Part shown: positions 54,670 to 64,000 of the stretch, one piece after another
How positions within the stretch are numbered: the stretch's first letter is position 1
How the letters are laid out: every line of letters begins with the position of its first letter
Assembly (NCBI RefSeq): GCF_000003815.2
Contig: NC_049982.1
Location: 5,423,105-5,487,104, forward strand
Length of the DNA stretch: 64,000 nt
Reading direction: 5' to 3'
Origin: Branchiostoma floridae
Taxonomy: Eukaryota > Chordata > Leptocardii > Amphioxiformes > Branchiostomatidae
Made by a program: the position numbers and the translations under genes
Notes under the pieces: model-generated
What the model was told of the DNA's origin: nothing
The model's input: the letters and a program-made list of their open reading frames with translations, nothing else
Database searches by the model: none

Positions 54670-57600
54670 AACCATTTTACCCACTGGAAGACAGCCAGGA
54701 CACGTTGTCCTCCCCCAGCACAAGTTTACCCCCCATCCCCCACCTGTCTACTGATGATGGGGAGGAGGAGGACTTGGAGATGATGTCCTGGACCAGGTGG
54801 ATCAACGACGACTCTTCCCGAGGGCTGGGGGCAGAGGAGATAGCAGAGCTGGAGGAGAACTGCAGGAGGTGTGCGCGGAAGGACAACAGTGTCAGGTGCT
54901 GCATCAGGACTCTCAAAGGTCAGTCTCTACTCTCCAAGCAGAGGTTAGGCTCCGGCTGTTTTTTTAGTCTTTTTTATTGGGCTTTCTATTTTGTATTGTA
55001 TCTTGTATTGGCTGGCGGACTTCAAGAAAAATGACAAAATATAAAGCCTGATAAAAAAAGATAAAAAATAAACCCAGCCGGAGCCTTACCTCTGCTTGGA
55101 GAGTAAGGCTTCGATGAAGGCTACTTTGTGCCTTAAAAATACATTTGAGAACTGCTAATAGAGCATACAAAATGTACATTTCACTAAACCCATTTAATTA
55201 CTAGTAAATGATTCATTTTTTGCTTGCTCTAATAAGCTGTCTTCTTAGTTAGAATAAAAACTTTTTTGTGTGAATTATTAAGGTAACAAAATAAAACTGG
55301 CACTCATTCAGAATTTCTGCCATTATCAAACTTTGATAAAGCTGTCTTCTTTCCAACAGAATGGTGCCTGTCAAGAAAAAAGCCCGTAGACTTTGAAACG
55401 CTCCAGGGAGACCAGCTCTGCCGTCTCCTGCAGCAGTTCTACTACGAGGTGCGTAACCCTGATGGCAGACACTACGGCGCTCAGACCATGCTGGGCTTCA
55501 GGAGCGCCATCAAGACCTACCTGCTCCACCACCCTGCCCAGCCCAACTTCAACATCGTCGCAGACACGGCGTTCAGCGCAGCCAACAAGATGCTGCTCAA
55601 GGTATCTGATTCTGTATCTTTTCCAGTTGAAACGCACAATTGCAATGATTTTTGGTACATGGGTTTGTGCTGGCTGCCTGATGCTCGGGTTTGATTTTGG
55701 GCCTCCTGATGTTGTTGTGCAGTTTTCTGTAGTACCTTTTCATCCTGATGTTGTATTTCTTCGGGGTTCCTGGTCGACTTTGGGGGTCCTGGTCGACTTT
55801 GGGGTTCCTGGTCGACTTCGGGGGTCCTGGTCGTTCCATGGTATGTTAACCAATTTATAGGTCATTTTGTACATCATACACAGTCTGTACAATCATTTTC
55901 CTTCTGTCCTCATCAGGTGGTGAAGGACTGTCCCATCGGGTTCGAGGCAAAGTTCGGGATCAAGGCGATCAGCTTCCCTGATCTGCAGAAGTTGTTTGCC
56001 ACCGGGACCCTCAGTACCTCCACCCCCACCAGCCTGCAGAGACTCGTCTGGTTCTACTTCACCATCCACTTCCACATCAAGACCATGGACGAGTGGCTCA
56101 TGCTGAGGAAGAAAGACCTCACCCTGCACAAGCAGGGCAAGGACAAGGCCTACTTCACCCTCGGGGGGCCGGGGAGGAAAGGAGAACGACTGGAGGACAG
56201 GTGTTCATTGCTGTTCATTTGTTTATCTCATGTTTAGACTACAAGGTAATCCCTTTAGCTTTTAAAAGTTGATTTCCGAGTGGGCCCAGGATACATGTAA
56301 ACAGGACAAGGTGTGTTGGATTCAGTCAAGTTGAGACAAAAGTGGACAACTTTCATTACAACACTAAAAATCTGATGTGTCAAAACAAACAAACATTATC
56401 CATTACTCAAAGTCATAGTCATGTAGGAGAATGGCTGGAGGACAGGTGTTCATTGCTGTTTATTTATTTGACTTTTACTTTTAAATTAGTTCAGCCAAAC
56501 AAGACATAAAGAAAACAGCGTGAAAGAGAAAGCTTAATACAAACGCCAAATTTTCAGCCGAACCCCAGCTTGGAGAGTACTGTAAATGCAGATTAAAGAA
56601 ATGTTTGCGGTGGTTTCATGTTTTCGGAGTGGCCTCTTAATCGCGAACTTAAAACCACCGCGAATATTTTTCCATGGCAGTAAGAGACTTTAGTGCATGG
56701 TGCTACCACAAACTTATAACCACTGCAAACATTCCTTTTTCCCGCTACCACAAAATTAAATCCTCGCGAACTTAAATGTACAGTGCTCTGACAAAGTTGT
56801 GTGTGTGAACTCCAGGATGTACGCAGCAGGCGGGAGACTCTGTCCGGTTGCCGTGACGAAGTTCTACCTGAAGAAGCTGAATGTGCAGTGCCAATCTATT
56901 CTACAGAAGCCAGTACGGGGCAGGCTTTTCCATGGGAGAGGCAGGTCAGTGTCACAGTTTTCTACTTAAACTTAAAGGGTGACAGGCACTCTGCTAGCTT
57001 CCTTGTGTTTCCTGGAAAGGGCAATCAATCCTTCGATGTTTCATCAATTCAGGAATCAAGGAAATTAAACAGATACAACTCAAAGTTTGCTGTGAGAAGC
57101 TTTCAGATGGTATCCGCCATATTTCTTCCGCTCTGAAGGGTCACATGACCTGGGGGTCGGAGGTCACTCTCAGGTCACGTGACTGGACGATGGTGTTGTA
57201 GATAGGAGGGAGTTCATGAAGACAGTCAGTTTTCCTCTTAGCCCTCTGCTTTCTTGAGGTCTTGCAGGTTGAGTCCTCTAATTTTACAGAGCAAATACAG
57301 TGACTGTTGTATTCAAGTTTTGCTCCTTGCCCTATGACGATCTGCTTGCCATATTTACACCTTAAAAGGTCCAAATACCAATTAGAAAAAAATTCCTAAC
57401 TCCTTGTAAAAATCAAATGTTGCAGGTGGTACAAGGATCACGTCCCAGGACAGAACTACATCACTGCCATGATGAAGAACATCTCTATCGACGCAGGCCT
57501 GAGCCTGACGTACACCAACAACCGCATCCGAAAGACGACCCGTCAGGATCTGAACTTTGCCGGTGTCTTCTCCTCTACCTCCTCGATTACCTCAGAAGTG

Positions 57601-58092
57601 GTGAACCAACTGATGGCTCCGTTTGGTCCGTCGCAGTTTGAAACTTACAATCATTCCGCACCAGTCACTGCCGCCTCAGAAGCAGTGACCCAAACAGTGG
57701 CTCCGGCGGTGGCTCCACTCGGTGTGTCGCAAGTGAAAATGCCAGTTATAGAAATCAACACCACTCTTGGAGCTGCAATACTTCGTCATGGACCAGGACA
57801 GTCTCAGAGCATGGCCACTCCACCCAGTCAGCAAGTAGAAGAGACCAACGGACAACAAGCTCATTTAGACATAAACCAAGGATCAGTCATGGCTGCTACA
57901 ACACAAAATTCAGCAATAGGGCTACAACGACTGGCAGACAGTGCACACGGTAACCTAAATGATTTGCTGTTTGATTCCGAGAGTACAATGAAGAAGCGTC
58001 CCTGGAAAGGTGTCAGGAGAAGCACCAGGAAAAGAAAGTGTGAATTCCTGTTGAAAGAGGAAGAAGATGATGATGACTGGATCCCTGGATGA
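54670..58092 (+). CDS. Crypton tyrosine-recombinase-derived gene (KIAA1958/ZMYM-like), 5 exons visible
   Basis: Exons: 54670-54918, 55360-55601, 55917-56200, 56816-56944 and 57426-58092 (stop). Phases match at every junction (1, 0, 2, 2). The 5' start is missing. The N-terminal part is acidic. Then follow the recombinase core-binding region (LCRLLQQFYYEVRNPDGRHY, AIKTYLL, FNIVADTAFSAANKMLL) and the catalytic-like domain (VWFYFTIHFHIKTMDEWLML, then DHVPGQNYITAMMKNISID, then YTNNRIRKTTRQDLNFAGV). The usual His of the NHSLRATT-type motif is Asn (57520-57522), and the following GH..R..Y segment is absent. A Gln/Thr/Ala-rich tail with a basic RRSTRKRK cluster and an acidic end follows. Likely a domesticated chromatin or DNA-binding protein, not an active recombinase. 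Confidence 0.75.
54928..55105. mobile_element. MITE of the ACTCTCCAAGCAG family, 9 bases after a splice donor
   Basis: TACTCTCCAAGCAGAGGTTA to its complement, 178 bp, nearly a full palindrome. It starts just after the donor (54919) of the first visible Crypton-like exon. Confidence 0.8.
55757..55840. repeat. Intronic minisatellite
   Basis: About four units of GGGGTCCTGGTCGACTTT (20-21 bp) between exons 2 and 3 of the Crypton-like gene. Confidence 0.75.
56569..56582. mobile_element. Remnant right end of an ACTCTCCAAGCAG-family MITE
   Basis: CAGCTTGGAGAGTACTG resembles the family's right terminus. The left end is not found. Confidence 0.35.
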
Positions 58093-58790
58093 CGAGACAA
58101 ATATGTCTGTCCATCACCAGTGTCTGGGTAGTGATCAGTGGGAGCAAGGGCCATGATCATTTGATTTTTACACATGTACAATGTACAGTACTGTATATGG
58201 GTTACATACGTGCCACCTCAATTTTCATGTGTTTCCCCTCAAAAAGAGTTTCAACCATATTGTAAATCATACAAAGAAGCTGTAAAGGGAGCATACACAT
58301 ATGCTGTATGTTGAAAAAATGCCGGAAAACAGATACTCGTGTCATAGAAAGCCATAATTTGTTTTAACCTTTCGTCATGAAAAGCTGACCTGTAGTGTTA
58401 AGTACATGTATTGAAATTTCAAAGTCAAAGAAGAATGTGAAAGTACAGCAATGAAAAATCTTTTGTTCAGTTTAACATGCTTTGTGTGTTTAGTCATTTG
58501 TTCCACATTCCTGACTACTTCATAATGAAGGTAAGTTTTTTTTTGGGGGGGGGGCAATCTTCTTTCTTATTCATTTGCATCAGTTTTGGAGTTCTCAGAG
58601 GATGTCATCCATATAATCAAATCAACATGGCCTGAGTACATACCAAACATATGCATCAATCACACAACATTTTCTAATTATTGAAAAGGTTTGTAATGTT
58701 TGGCATGTGAGTGTCCACGATGGAAGATAGGCTAATGTATATATGTGATGAATTCAAATTTTATTTGATAGAAGGGTTTACTACATGTAA
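58093..58790. other. 3' UTR of the Crypton-like gene and spacer
   Basis: No further exon is seen. A short poly-G run lies at about 58543. Confidence 0.35.
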
Positions 58791-59151
58791 GGCCACACCA
58801 ATTTAATTTCTTGGTTCACGGATTTTTTCATAAAAAATATGGAGCGAGAGGGCGAAATAAAAATAAAAATTGTAAAATGGTTGGGGTAAAGGTAACGGCT
58901 AATCCAAAACATAAAGAAAAAAAGTTTTCAGCTTGAAAAAAGTACAAAAACACTATTTTTGTACAGTAACAGCACCTGTACCCACACTTTAAGGAGCTTA
59001 TAATATAAAGGCCAATTTGCTACACCAGAAAGTTGATGAATGGTTTCATTAATGGTGAAAATTTGCTGAGTGGTAATTTTTATTTTTATTTTTTTTCCCA
59101 AAAAATAGGAGCGAGCGAATCCGTGAACCAAGAAATTAAATCGGTGTGGCC
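58791..59151. mobile_element. PIF/Harbinger-type MITE with TAA target duplication
   Basis: The ends GGCCACACCAATTTAATTTC and GAAATTAAATCGGTGTGGCC extend to a 34-bp inverted repeat (GGTTCACGGATT inner part). They are flanked by TAA (58788-58790, 59152-59154). 361 bp, non-coding. Confidence 0.85.
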
Positions 59152-59154
59152 TAA

Positions 59155-60980
59155 GTGGTGTCAAGCATGGTTAAGTTTGATGTTATTCTGGTTTATACAC
59201 ATATGCACATGTTGATGTTAACATTCCATTTTCATATTGCTTAAGTAAAACATAATGTCAATACACAAGCCAATAGCAATTCTTTCCTGGTTGAGTATTC
59301 ATTACTATAGAGAACACTTTCTAGTGATTATGTCACTCCATGTGCATGTGCAGAATTCAGGGGATTGTCAGTAGCTCACTTATATATTATTTATAGTACC
59401 AGTATGTTATCTAATTCTGGGCAGGGCTAAACTACATATAATTAGTAGAAGCAGTAAGTGTAAGTCTTGTAAGAGAAACAGTGGATGATAAAGCCACTTA
59501 CTCTATGAATACAAACCCTATGTCCACTAATCTCGTTTGTGTATGTCTATCTTTGTCTGTAGTGTCAAAATGTTTGTGCCTAATTTGAGTTGGTATGTTA
59601 CAAAATTTACAGCACCAACTTTATTTAGTTATAAACCTTACCAACAACTTCAAAATCACCAAAAAATATGGCCGTTTTATGTACTTCAGCATGAAAAAGT
59701 ACAGCTTCATTACAACCCAGAGCATATGTAATGTGTTGTCAGTAACATTTATTAGGTAGAAGTCAACAAAGTATTTACTGTATGTATAGTTTGTATACCA
59801 CATCACAGTCAAATGGAGAAAGGGGCAGTATTGAAAACTATCAGCAGTATATTTCTTTTCTAAACGGAGAATTTTCATGTGCTCGATGAAACAAAATGAA
59901 ACCATTTCAATAATTTCTACAATATTTGTGTCCTAACCATAATTCTAGTACAGTACACCTTCAAAATGCACACGATAGCAGCTGAAGTCTCTATCAATGG
60001 AAAAGTGCTAGTACTGATGCTTAAAACTTACATATTACATTTTTTAAGTGCAGAAAGCACATAGTACAGAACAATTTTTTACAACACATTTCACTTGTTT
60101 GGCACATAACCAAACTTAAGTTAATGCAACATTTTTCAGTGACATACTATCGAGTATCCATAAACATTATTCAAGACACATTATATCACAAAAGTACTTC
60201 TTTTCCTGCCAACTTGAACATTTACACTAATGACCAGGTCAATGACAATTCAAATCCATAGTAACTTGGTAATCAACATAAGAGCTCATAAAACTTCTCT
60301 ACCAGTATCTATTGTAGAAATATTGAATTTCTGTCCAGATGACTTCATGAGGTTGTCAAAAAACTCTTGACTAGGCCATACAAACTCAATTTCATTGACA
60401 GATATCCTCTAGAGATTAGATGCAACACTAGTAACTGAAGATGAAAAAAGATAACAACTTACATTTCCTAGAATTGATCCAAGTATATAATACATTATTG
60501 TTATTGATGGATCTTTTACTCTAAGTCTAAGTCTTGTGCATGTACTTTGGGTATAATAGATTAAAAAAAGAAAAAATCAAGGTATACACATCAGTTCATT
60601 TTTCTTTAGAATAGATATCTTGCTCATAGCTACTTCGACAACTTTCACACTTGCATTGTTGAATACCAGTATACATGTGTATGTAGATGATCTTCTTAAC
60701 AACAAGATTTGTTTCCTGAGAGGGAAACTGGACAGTCAATGCCTTTTCTCAGCAGTCACTTGATGAACAACAAACGAATATCATTACTAACACAGTAACA
60801 TCAAGATGGCGTCCCATGTACTGAAATGGCCATCGGGTAGGCAAAATAAATTAGGACAAACATTTTGTACACAGGTCTGGCTTTCGTGCCATTTACAATC
60901 AAGTAGAGTCAATTTTTGATACCAACATTGATGAAGGCTAGTTACTAGTATCCAGGTAAATAAACTAATAAGATATGCCA
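59155..60980. other. Intergenic region, nothing recognised
   Basis: AT-rich, no supported exon on either strand. It may include distal 3' UTR of the minus-strand ERI1 gene. Confidence 0.35.
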
Positions 60981-60984
60981 AATA

Positions 60985-61645
60985 CTGAAATAGCAGTTGC
61001 TCAAGCAACTTTTCAAAATCATGTTGCTTGAAGATGAGTAACTGCTACTTATCACTATTGACCATTATCCATAAAATAAAATGAACCGTATGCGAGCTCC
61101 TTAGTAGTTATTGGAAGCCAGTTTTGCCTGTGGGGGAACAAATGGCTCAACCCTGGTAGGAAATCATATCAAATTATTCAAAATCATATCCAGTTGCTTG
61201 AAGTTGAGTAACTGCTACTTATCAAACAAATCACTATTGACCATTATGATTTGCATTATCCATAAAATCAAATTATACGTATGGCCGTATGCGAGCCTCT
61301 TAGTTACTGGAAGCCAGTTTTGCCCGCGGGAGAACAACAGGCTCCACCCTGTAGGAAATCATATCAAATTCAATGACATTGTTCAAAATCATATCCAGTT
61401 GCTTGAAGTTGATTAACTCCTACTTATCACTATTGACCATTATCCATAAAATCAAATTAAACGCATGGTCGTAACTTAAGTGAGCTCCTTAGTTACTGGC
61501 AGCCAGTTTTGGCCACGGCAGCTCGACCCTGCCCTGCCTTGAGGAAGTTCAGCTTTCGTTTAATTTGTGACCAAAAACAGTTTACTATCATTAGCGACCA
61601 TTATCCATAAAACAAAAATTAACTGCATGGCCTTGTGTGAGATCC
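60985..61645. repeat. Tandem array containing copies of the ERI1 stop-codon region
   Basis: Units of about 160-200 bp start near 61096, 61296 and 61480, after a partial unit near 60985. Each repeats, in antisense to this strand, the last ERI1 codons (..VEP..P.AKLASSN-stop) followed by TAGGAAATCATATCAAATT, CCAGTTGCTTGAAGTTGAGT and CACTATTGACCATTATCCAT. The true ERI1 end at 61649 is the outermost unit. Confidence 0.75.
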
Positions 61646-61648
61646 TTC

Positions 61649-62644
61649 TTAGTTACTGGAGGCCAGTTTTGCCCTCGGCGGAACAACAGGCTCCACCCTG
61701 CCATTGTTCAGACACTCGTTAACCCGCAGCTCGCAGCCGTCCTGTATCAGCCGTCCGGCGATGCGAGCGATGTTGACCGCGTCGTCCCGGCCGCTGTGCG
61801 GCTTCCCCTCGAACTGCAGCCCCAGGCTGGCCAGCATCTCCTGCAGCTTGGTGCCGCCCCGCGTCTGGTAGAAGTTGGCGAAGTGCTTCTTCACGTTGAT
61901 CCACCTGCGGAAGGGCCGCGGGTACGGGATGCCGCAGTACAGGCACTGCTGGTACAGGAACCGGCACATGTCCCAAGGGCCGTCCGTCGCCACCGCGAAC
62001 CTGGAGTGCCCCATCCCGTACCCCTTACTGGACATCCAGTCCAGCACGTCCTCCAGAACCTGGGGAAACTCCGGAGCCTTGTCCACCATCTTCTGCGTGA
62101 TTCCTGTCAGTTTTGTGCAGAAGGGAGTCAGTTTGGGGTTGATGGTGGGTCTGCAGTAAGAGTGGAACTGGTCCTCGACTATGAGAGTCTCCGTGTTGAC
62201 GAGCAGGATGGGGAACTCGATGATCTCGTGCTGGAAGTCCGGAGGGTTCTCCTCCATGCACGTCGCCTCGAAGTCGATGACAAGGAGGAAGTCGTAGTGT
62301 TCGGACTTGATGCCGACAACTTCCGGGGTAAGCTTCTCCTTCTTGTAGTAAGACTTCAGCCGCTTCTTCAGGACTTCCTTCACGCCTCTCGTCTCCAGGT
62401 GCAGCTCCTCTAGTTTCTGCCGCACCTCCTCCTTGTTCATCCGGTTGATCTGTCCGTTTGTGAGGGAAAGTTCCCTCAGAACCCCATCTCCACCTCCTCC
62501 TCCGCCCCTCCCCTTGCCTGTTTTGGTGGAGTTCTCCTTCTCGTCTTCGTCGTTTCCGATCATCTTGGAAGGCAAAAGAAACGATAAGTACAGTAAGGTA
62601 AACACAAAAATCAAACCGCCGACCAAAACGATCTCGTTCAGCAT
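61649..62644 (-). CDS. ERI1: ERI1-type 3'-5' exoribonuclease, intronless (331 aa)
   Basis: DEDDh exonuclease that trims histone-mRNA stem-loop ends and 5.8S rRNA and limits small RNAs. Positions are counted from the ATG at 62644. A SAP domain lies at about 67-105 (INRMNKEEVRQKLEELHL, TRGVKEVLKKRLKSYYKK). The exonuclease starts VIDFEATCMEE at about 121 (catalytic Asp, Glu), has LTGITQKMVD at about 180, TDGPWDM at about 219 (Asp) and KPHSGRDDAVNIARIAGRL at about 284 (His, Asp). All catalytic residues are present. The first ATG, in a weak context, adds a hydrophobic stretch (VLVGGLIFVFTLLYLSFLL) not expected in this family. The ATG at 62563 (MIGNDEDE) has a better context and may be the true start (304 aa). 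Vertebrate ERI1 has several introns, so this copy may be a retrogene or may have lost introns. Confidence 0.85.
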   Translation of the reverse strand: MLNEIVLVGGLIFVFTLLYLSFLLPSKMIGNDEDEKENSTKTGKGRGGGGGGDGVLRELSLTNGQINRMNKEEVRQKLEELHLETRGVKEVLKKRLKSYYKKEKLTPEVVGIKSEHYDFLLVIDFEATCMEENPPDFQHEIIEFPILLVNTETLIVEDQFHSYCRPTINPKLTPFCTKLTGITQKMVDKAPEFPQVLEDVLDWMSSKGYGMGHSRFAVATDGPWDMCRFLYQQCLYCGIPYPRPFRRWINVKKHFANFYQTRGGTKLQEMLASLGLQFEGKPHSGRDDAVNIARIAGRLIQDGCELRVNECLNNGRVEPVVPPRAKLASSN

Positions 62645-62699
62645 TCGGACGGGATGAAATCGCGCCACAAACTGCGGGGAAAAACAAGATTTTCCTCCG

Positions 62700-63004
62700 A
62701 TTTCTTTTCCGCCATTTGCTTTGAAATTTTATGCGAGCAGTCCATTCTAGTGGGATGATATGTAAGTAGTCGTTTTCATAAATAGTACATATGACAGAAA
62801 AAATAGAATACAAGAAAGATTTTGACTTTAGAATTTTATACATATTTTGTTATCATCGCAAAAATATATCATATTGTGGTATCTAGTATGACAAAAAGGG
62901 GTAGAAAGGTTTACTCTTTTTCGCAACTACCCTTCTGAATAGAATAGAACTGTCCAACGTAGCAAGTCTCGCGAGATTTCCAGATAACATTTATCGCGGG
63001 GGCT
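62700..63004. promoter_or_regulatory. Divergent promoter region with TCTCGCGAGA element
   Basis: The palindrome TCTCGCGAGA at 62967-62976 is a known TATA-less promoter motif (BANP/Kaiso-type). CCGCCATTTGC (62708) and CGCCATTTCGC (63017) resemble YY1 sites. It lies between ERI1 (minus) and a plus-strand 5' exon, which suggests a bidirectional promoter. Confidence 0.55.
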
Positions 63005-63131
63005 GCTGGGATCACTCGCCATTTCGCAACATAGAAGAAGCGTCAACGTTGCGGGAGGAGGCAAAAACTGTTAGAAATTTGGTATTTCCCCGCATAGTGT
63101 GGGCACCGACCAAGCTGGAGTAGATAGAAAG
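63005..63131 (+). other. Candidate 5' non-coding exon of a plus-strand gene
   Basis: The GC-rich segment after the TCTCGCGAGA site ends in a strong donor (AGAAAG then GTAAGT at 63132). No ATG-led frame crosses it, so it would be 5' UTR. The rest of the gene would lie beyond the window. Confidence 0.45.
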
Positions 63132-64000
63132 GTAAGTCTCCAACGCCCTGCCGTTATCTATTCGTCCCAGGTCATTTTTATCGTCCCAGAAATCGCTGAA
63201 AGATGTTGGGCTTACTGGTCGAGAACAAAGCCGCTATGGCCGTTCTTGTTGCACGCGCGCGCTACACTCTGTGAAATTTTTACCAGTTTTGGGAAAGCTC
63301 TAGGAACATTGTGTGACATTTCTATCATCAAACACAACACTTGATATATGGTGGTAAGGCTCTGGACGCAATATTAGCAACGGAGAGAATATTCTTGGGG
63401 AAGAAAGAAGGGTTTCCATTAAACAAGAATTCCATTCAAAATGGCCGCTGACGCCGGTTCAACCGCAGCATGTCCGATTCCAAAATATGTTAATATTTCT
63501 CTGTTCTTCGTTCTTCAACGCAATGATGCTATGGTAGTACAGTGCAATATCACCATTTTATTTAGAAAAAATGTTGAACGTTTTCTTTTATTCAATGTTT
63601 CTGAAACCCACTAACCAATTTGACGTTACTAATTTTTGAGAGTGGGCAGACAGGAAATGACTGGATTGTTTGTTGTGTGTTGTTAATCGTCACAATCGTC
63701 ACCAACTCACGACGTCAGACAGTCCTTGTCAAACCAGCAATTTTGGCAAAAAGTTCTGCTTCTTTGGCAGACACGGACCACTTTGAAACCTCACAAATGG
63801 ATATAGTGAGGCGAAGGTTGTCATGTAAATTTAGAAGCCAACAACAAAAGGATTCTCCAGCTGAACCCTGTCAGTTTTATGCTTATTTCATGATTCTTTT
63901 CACAGTTTGGAAAGGAAAATAGACAATATACTTTAAATTGAAAGTCTAGAACAGTCTTTTTTTAATCAGGACATGTTCTTGATTTATGAATCACACTGCA
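63132..64000. other. Window end, probably first intron of a plus-strand gene
   Basis: No further supported exon. ATGGCCGCTGACGCC at about 63441 opens a short frame without a following donor that I can support. Confidence 0.3.

Noticed and set aside
54928-55034. C-terminal extension of the first Crypton exon into a longer frame
   Set aside because: The extension is MITE sequence past a clear splice donor at 54919.
61637-62413. 258-codon plus-strand frame opposite ERI1
   Set aside because: Antisense shadow caused by GC-rich codon bias in ERI1.
63441-63615. Short frame from ATGGCCGCTGACGCC
   Set aside because: No donor, no domain; the ATGGCCGC may be a YY1-type motif.

Overview
The window looks like nuclear DNA of an invertebrate deuterostome, most likely a cephalochordate (amphioxus, Branchiostoma-like). 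The reasons are intron-containing genes with canonical GT-AG splice sites, an expanded tandem cluster of AIG1/GIMAP-type GTPases, TRADD-like and death domains, KIAA1958-like Crypton and PGBD-like piggyBac genes, and a very dense load of small inverted-repeat transposons. Two runs of exactly 100 N (8407-8506, 17007-17106) are scaffold gaps. The species call is inference; I cannot search a database.

Layout. 0.7-27.2 kb holds three AIG1-family GTPase genes, all on the minus strand: 741-2090 (449 aa), 13560-15212 (550 aa) and a four-exon gene at 22354-27181 (869 aa). Each carries two tandem G domains. The third also has an N-terminal death domain and a TRADD-N-like domain, each on its own phase-1/phase-1 exon. 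Between them lie a Penelope-like retroelement with a hammerhead-ribozyme-like 3' end (2360-3940), foldback elements, a pogo/Tigger-like element, a nested LINE/DNA-transposon pair, hAT-type MITEs and a mariner-like element inside an intron.

27.2-42 kb is mostly intergenic repeats with one intact gene, a single-exon ZIP-family zinc transporter (35625-36614, +). There are non-LTR and MITE copies, a ~180-bp tandem array and a stretch that reads like low-quality sequence (38.4-38.75 kb).

42.2-49.3 kb (+) is a BTB/POZ zinc-finger gene. Three shared exons encode the BTB domain and end in phase 1. They are followed by four terminal zinc-finger exons (A1, B1, A2, B2), each with a phase-1 acceptor and its own stop, made by tandem duplication of a ~1.6-kb A-B unit. 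The layout resembles insect lola or mod(mdg4). The preceding intron has inverted copies of the sequence just upstream of the A-exon acceptors.

50.9-53.1 kb (+) is a spliced piggyBac-transposase-derived gene in which the first catalytic Asp reads Asn. 54.7-58.1 kb (+) is a five-exon Crypton tyrosine-recombinase-derived gene (KIAA1958/ZMYM-like) without the expected catalytic residues. 61.65-62.64 kb (-) is an intronless ERI1 3'-5' exoribonuclease. The region holding its last codons is tandemly repeated three more times downstream. A TCTCGCGAGA promoter element lies between ERI1 and a divergent 5' exon ending at 63131.

Functionally, the GTPase cluster, and especially the death/TRADD-N fusion, points to innate-immune or cell-death signalling. 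The BTB-ZF, PGBD and Crypton genes are candidate DNA-binding regulators, two of them apparently domesticated from transposases.
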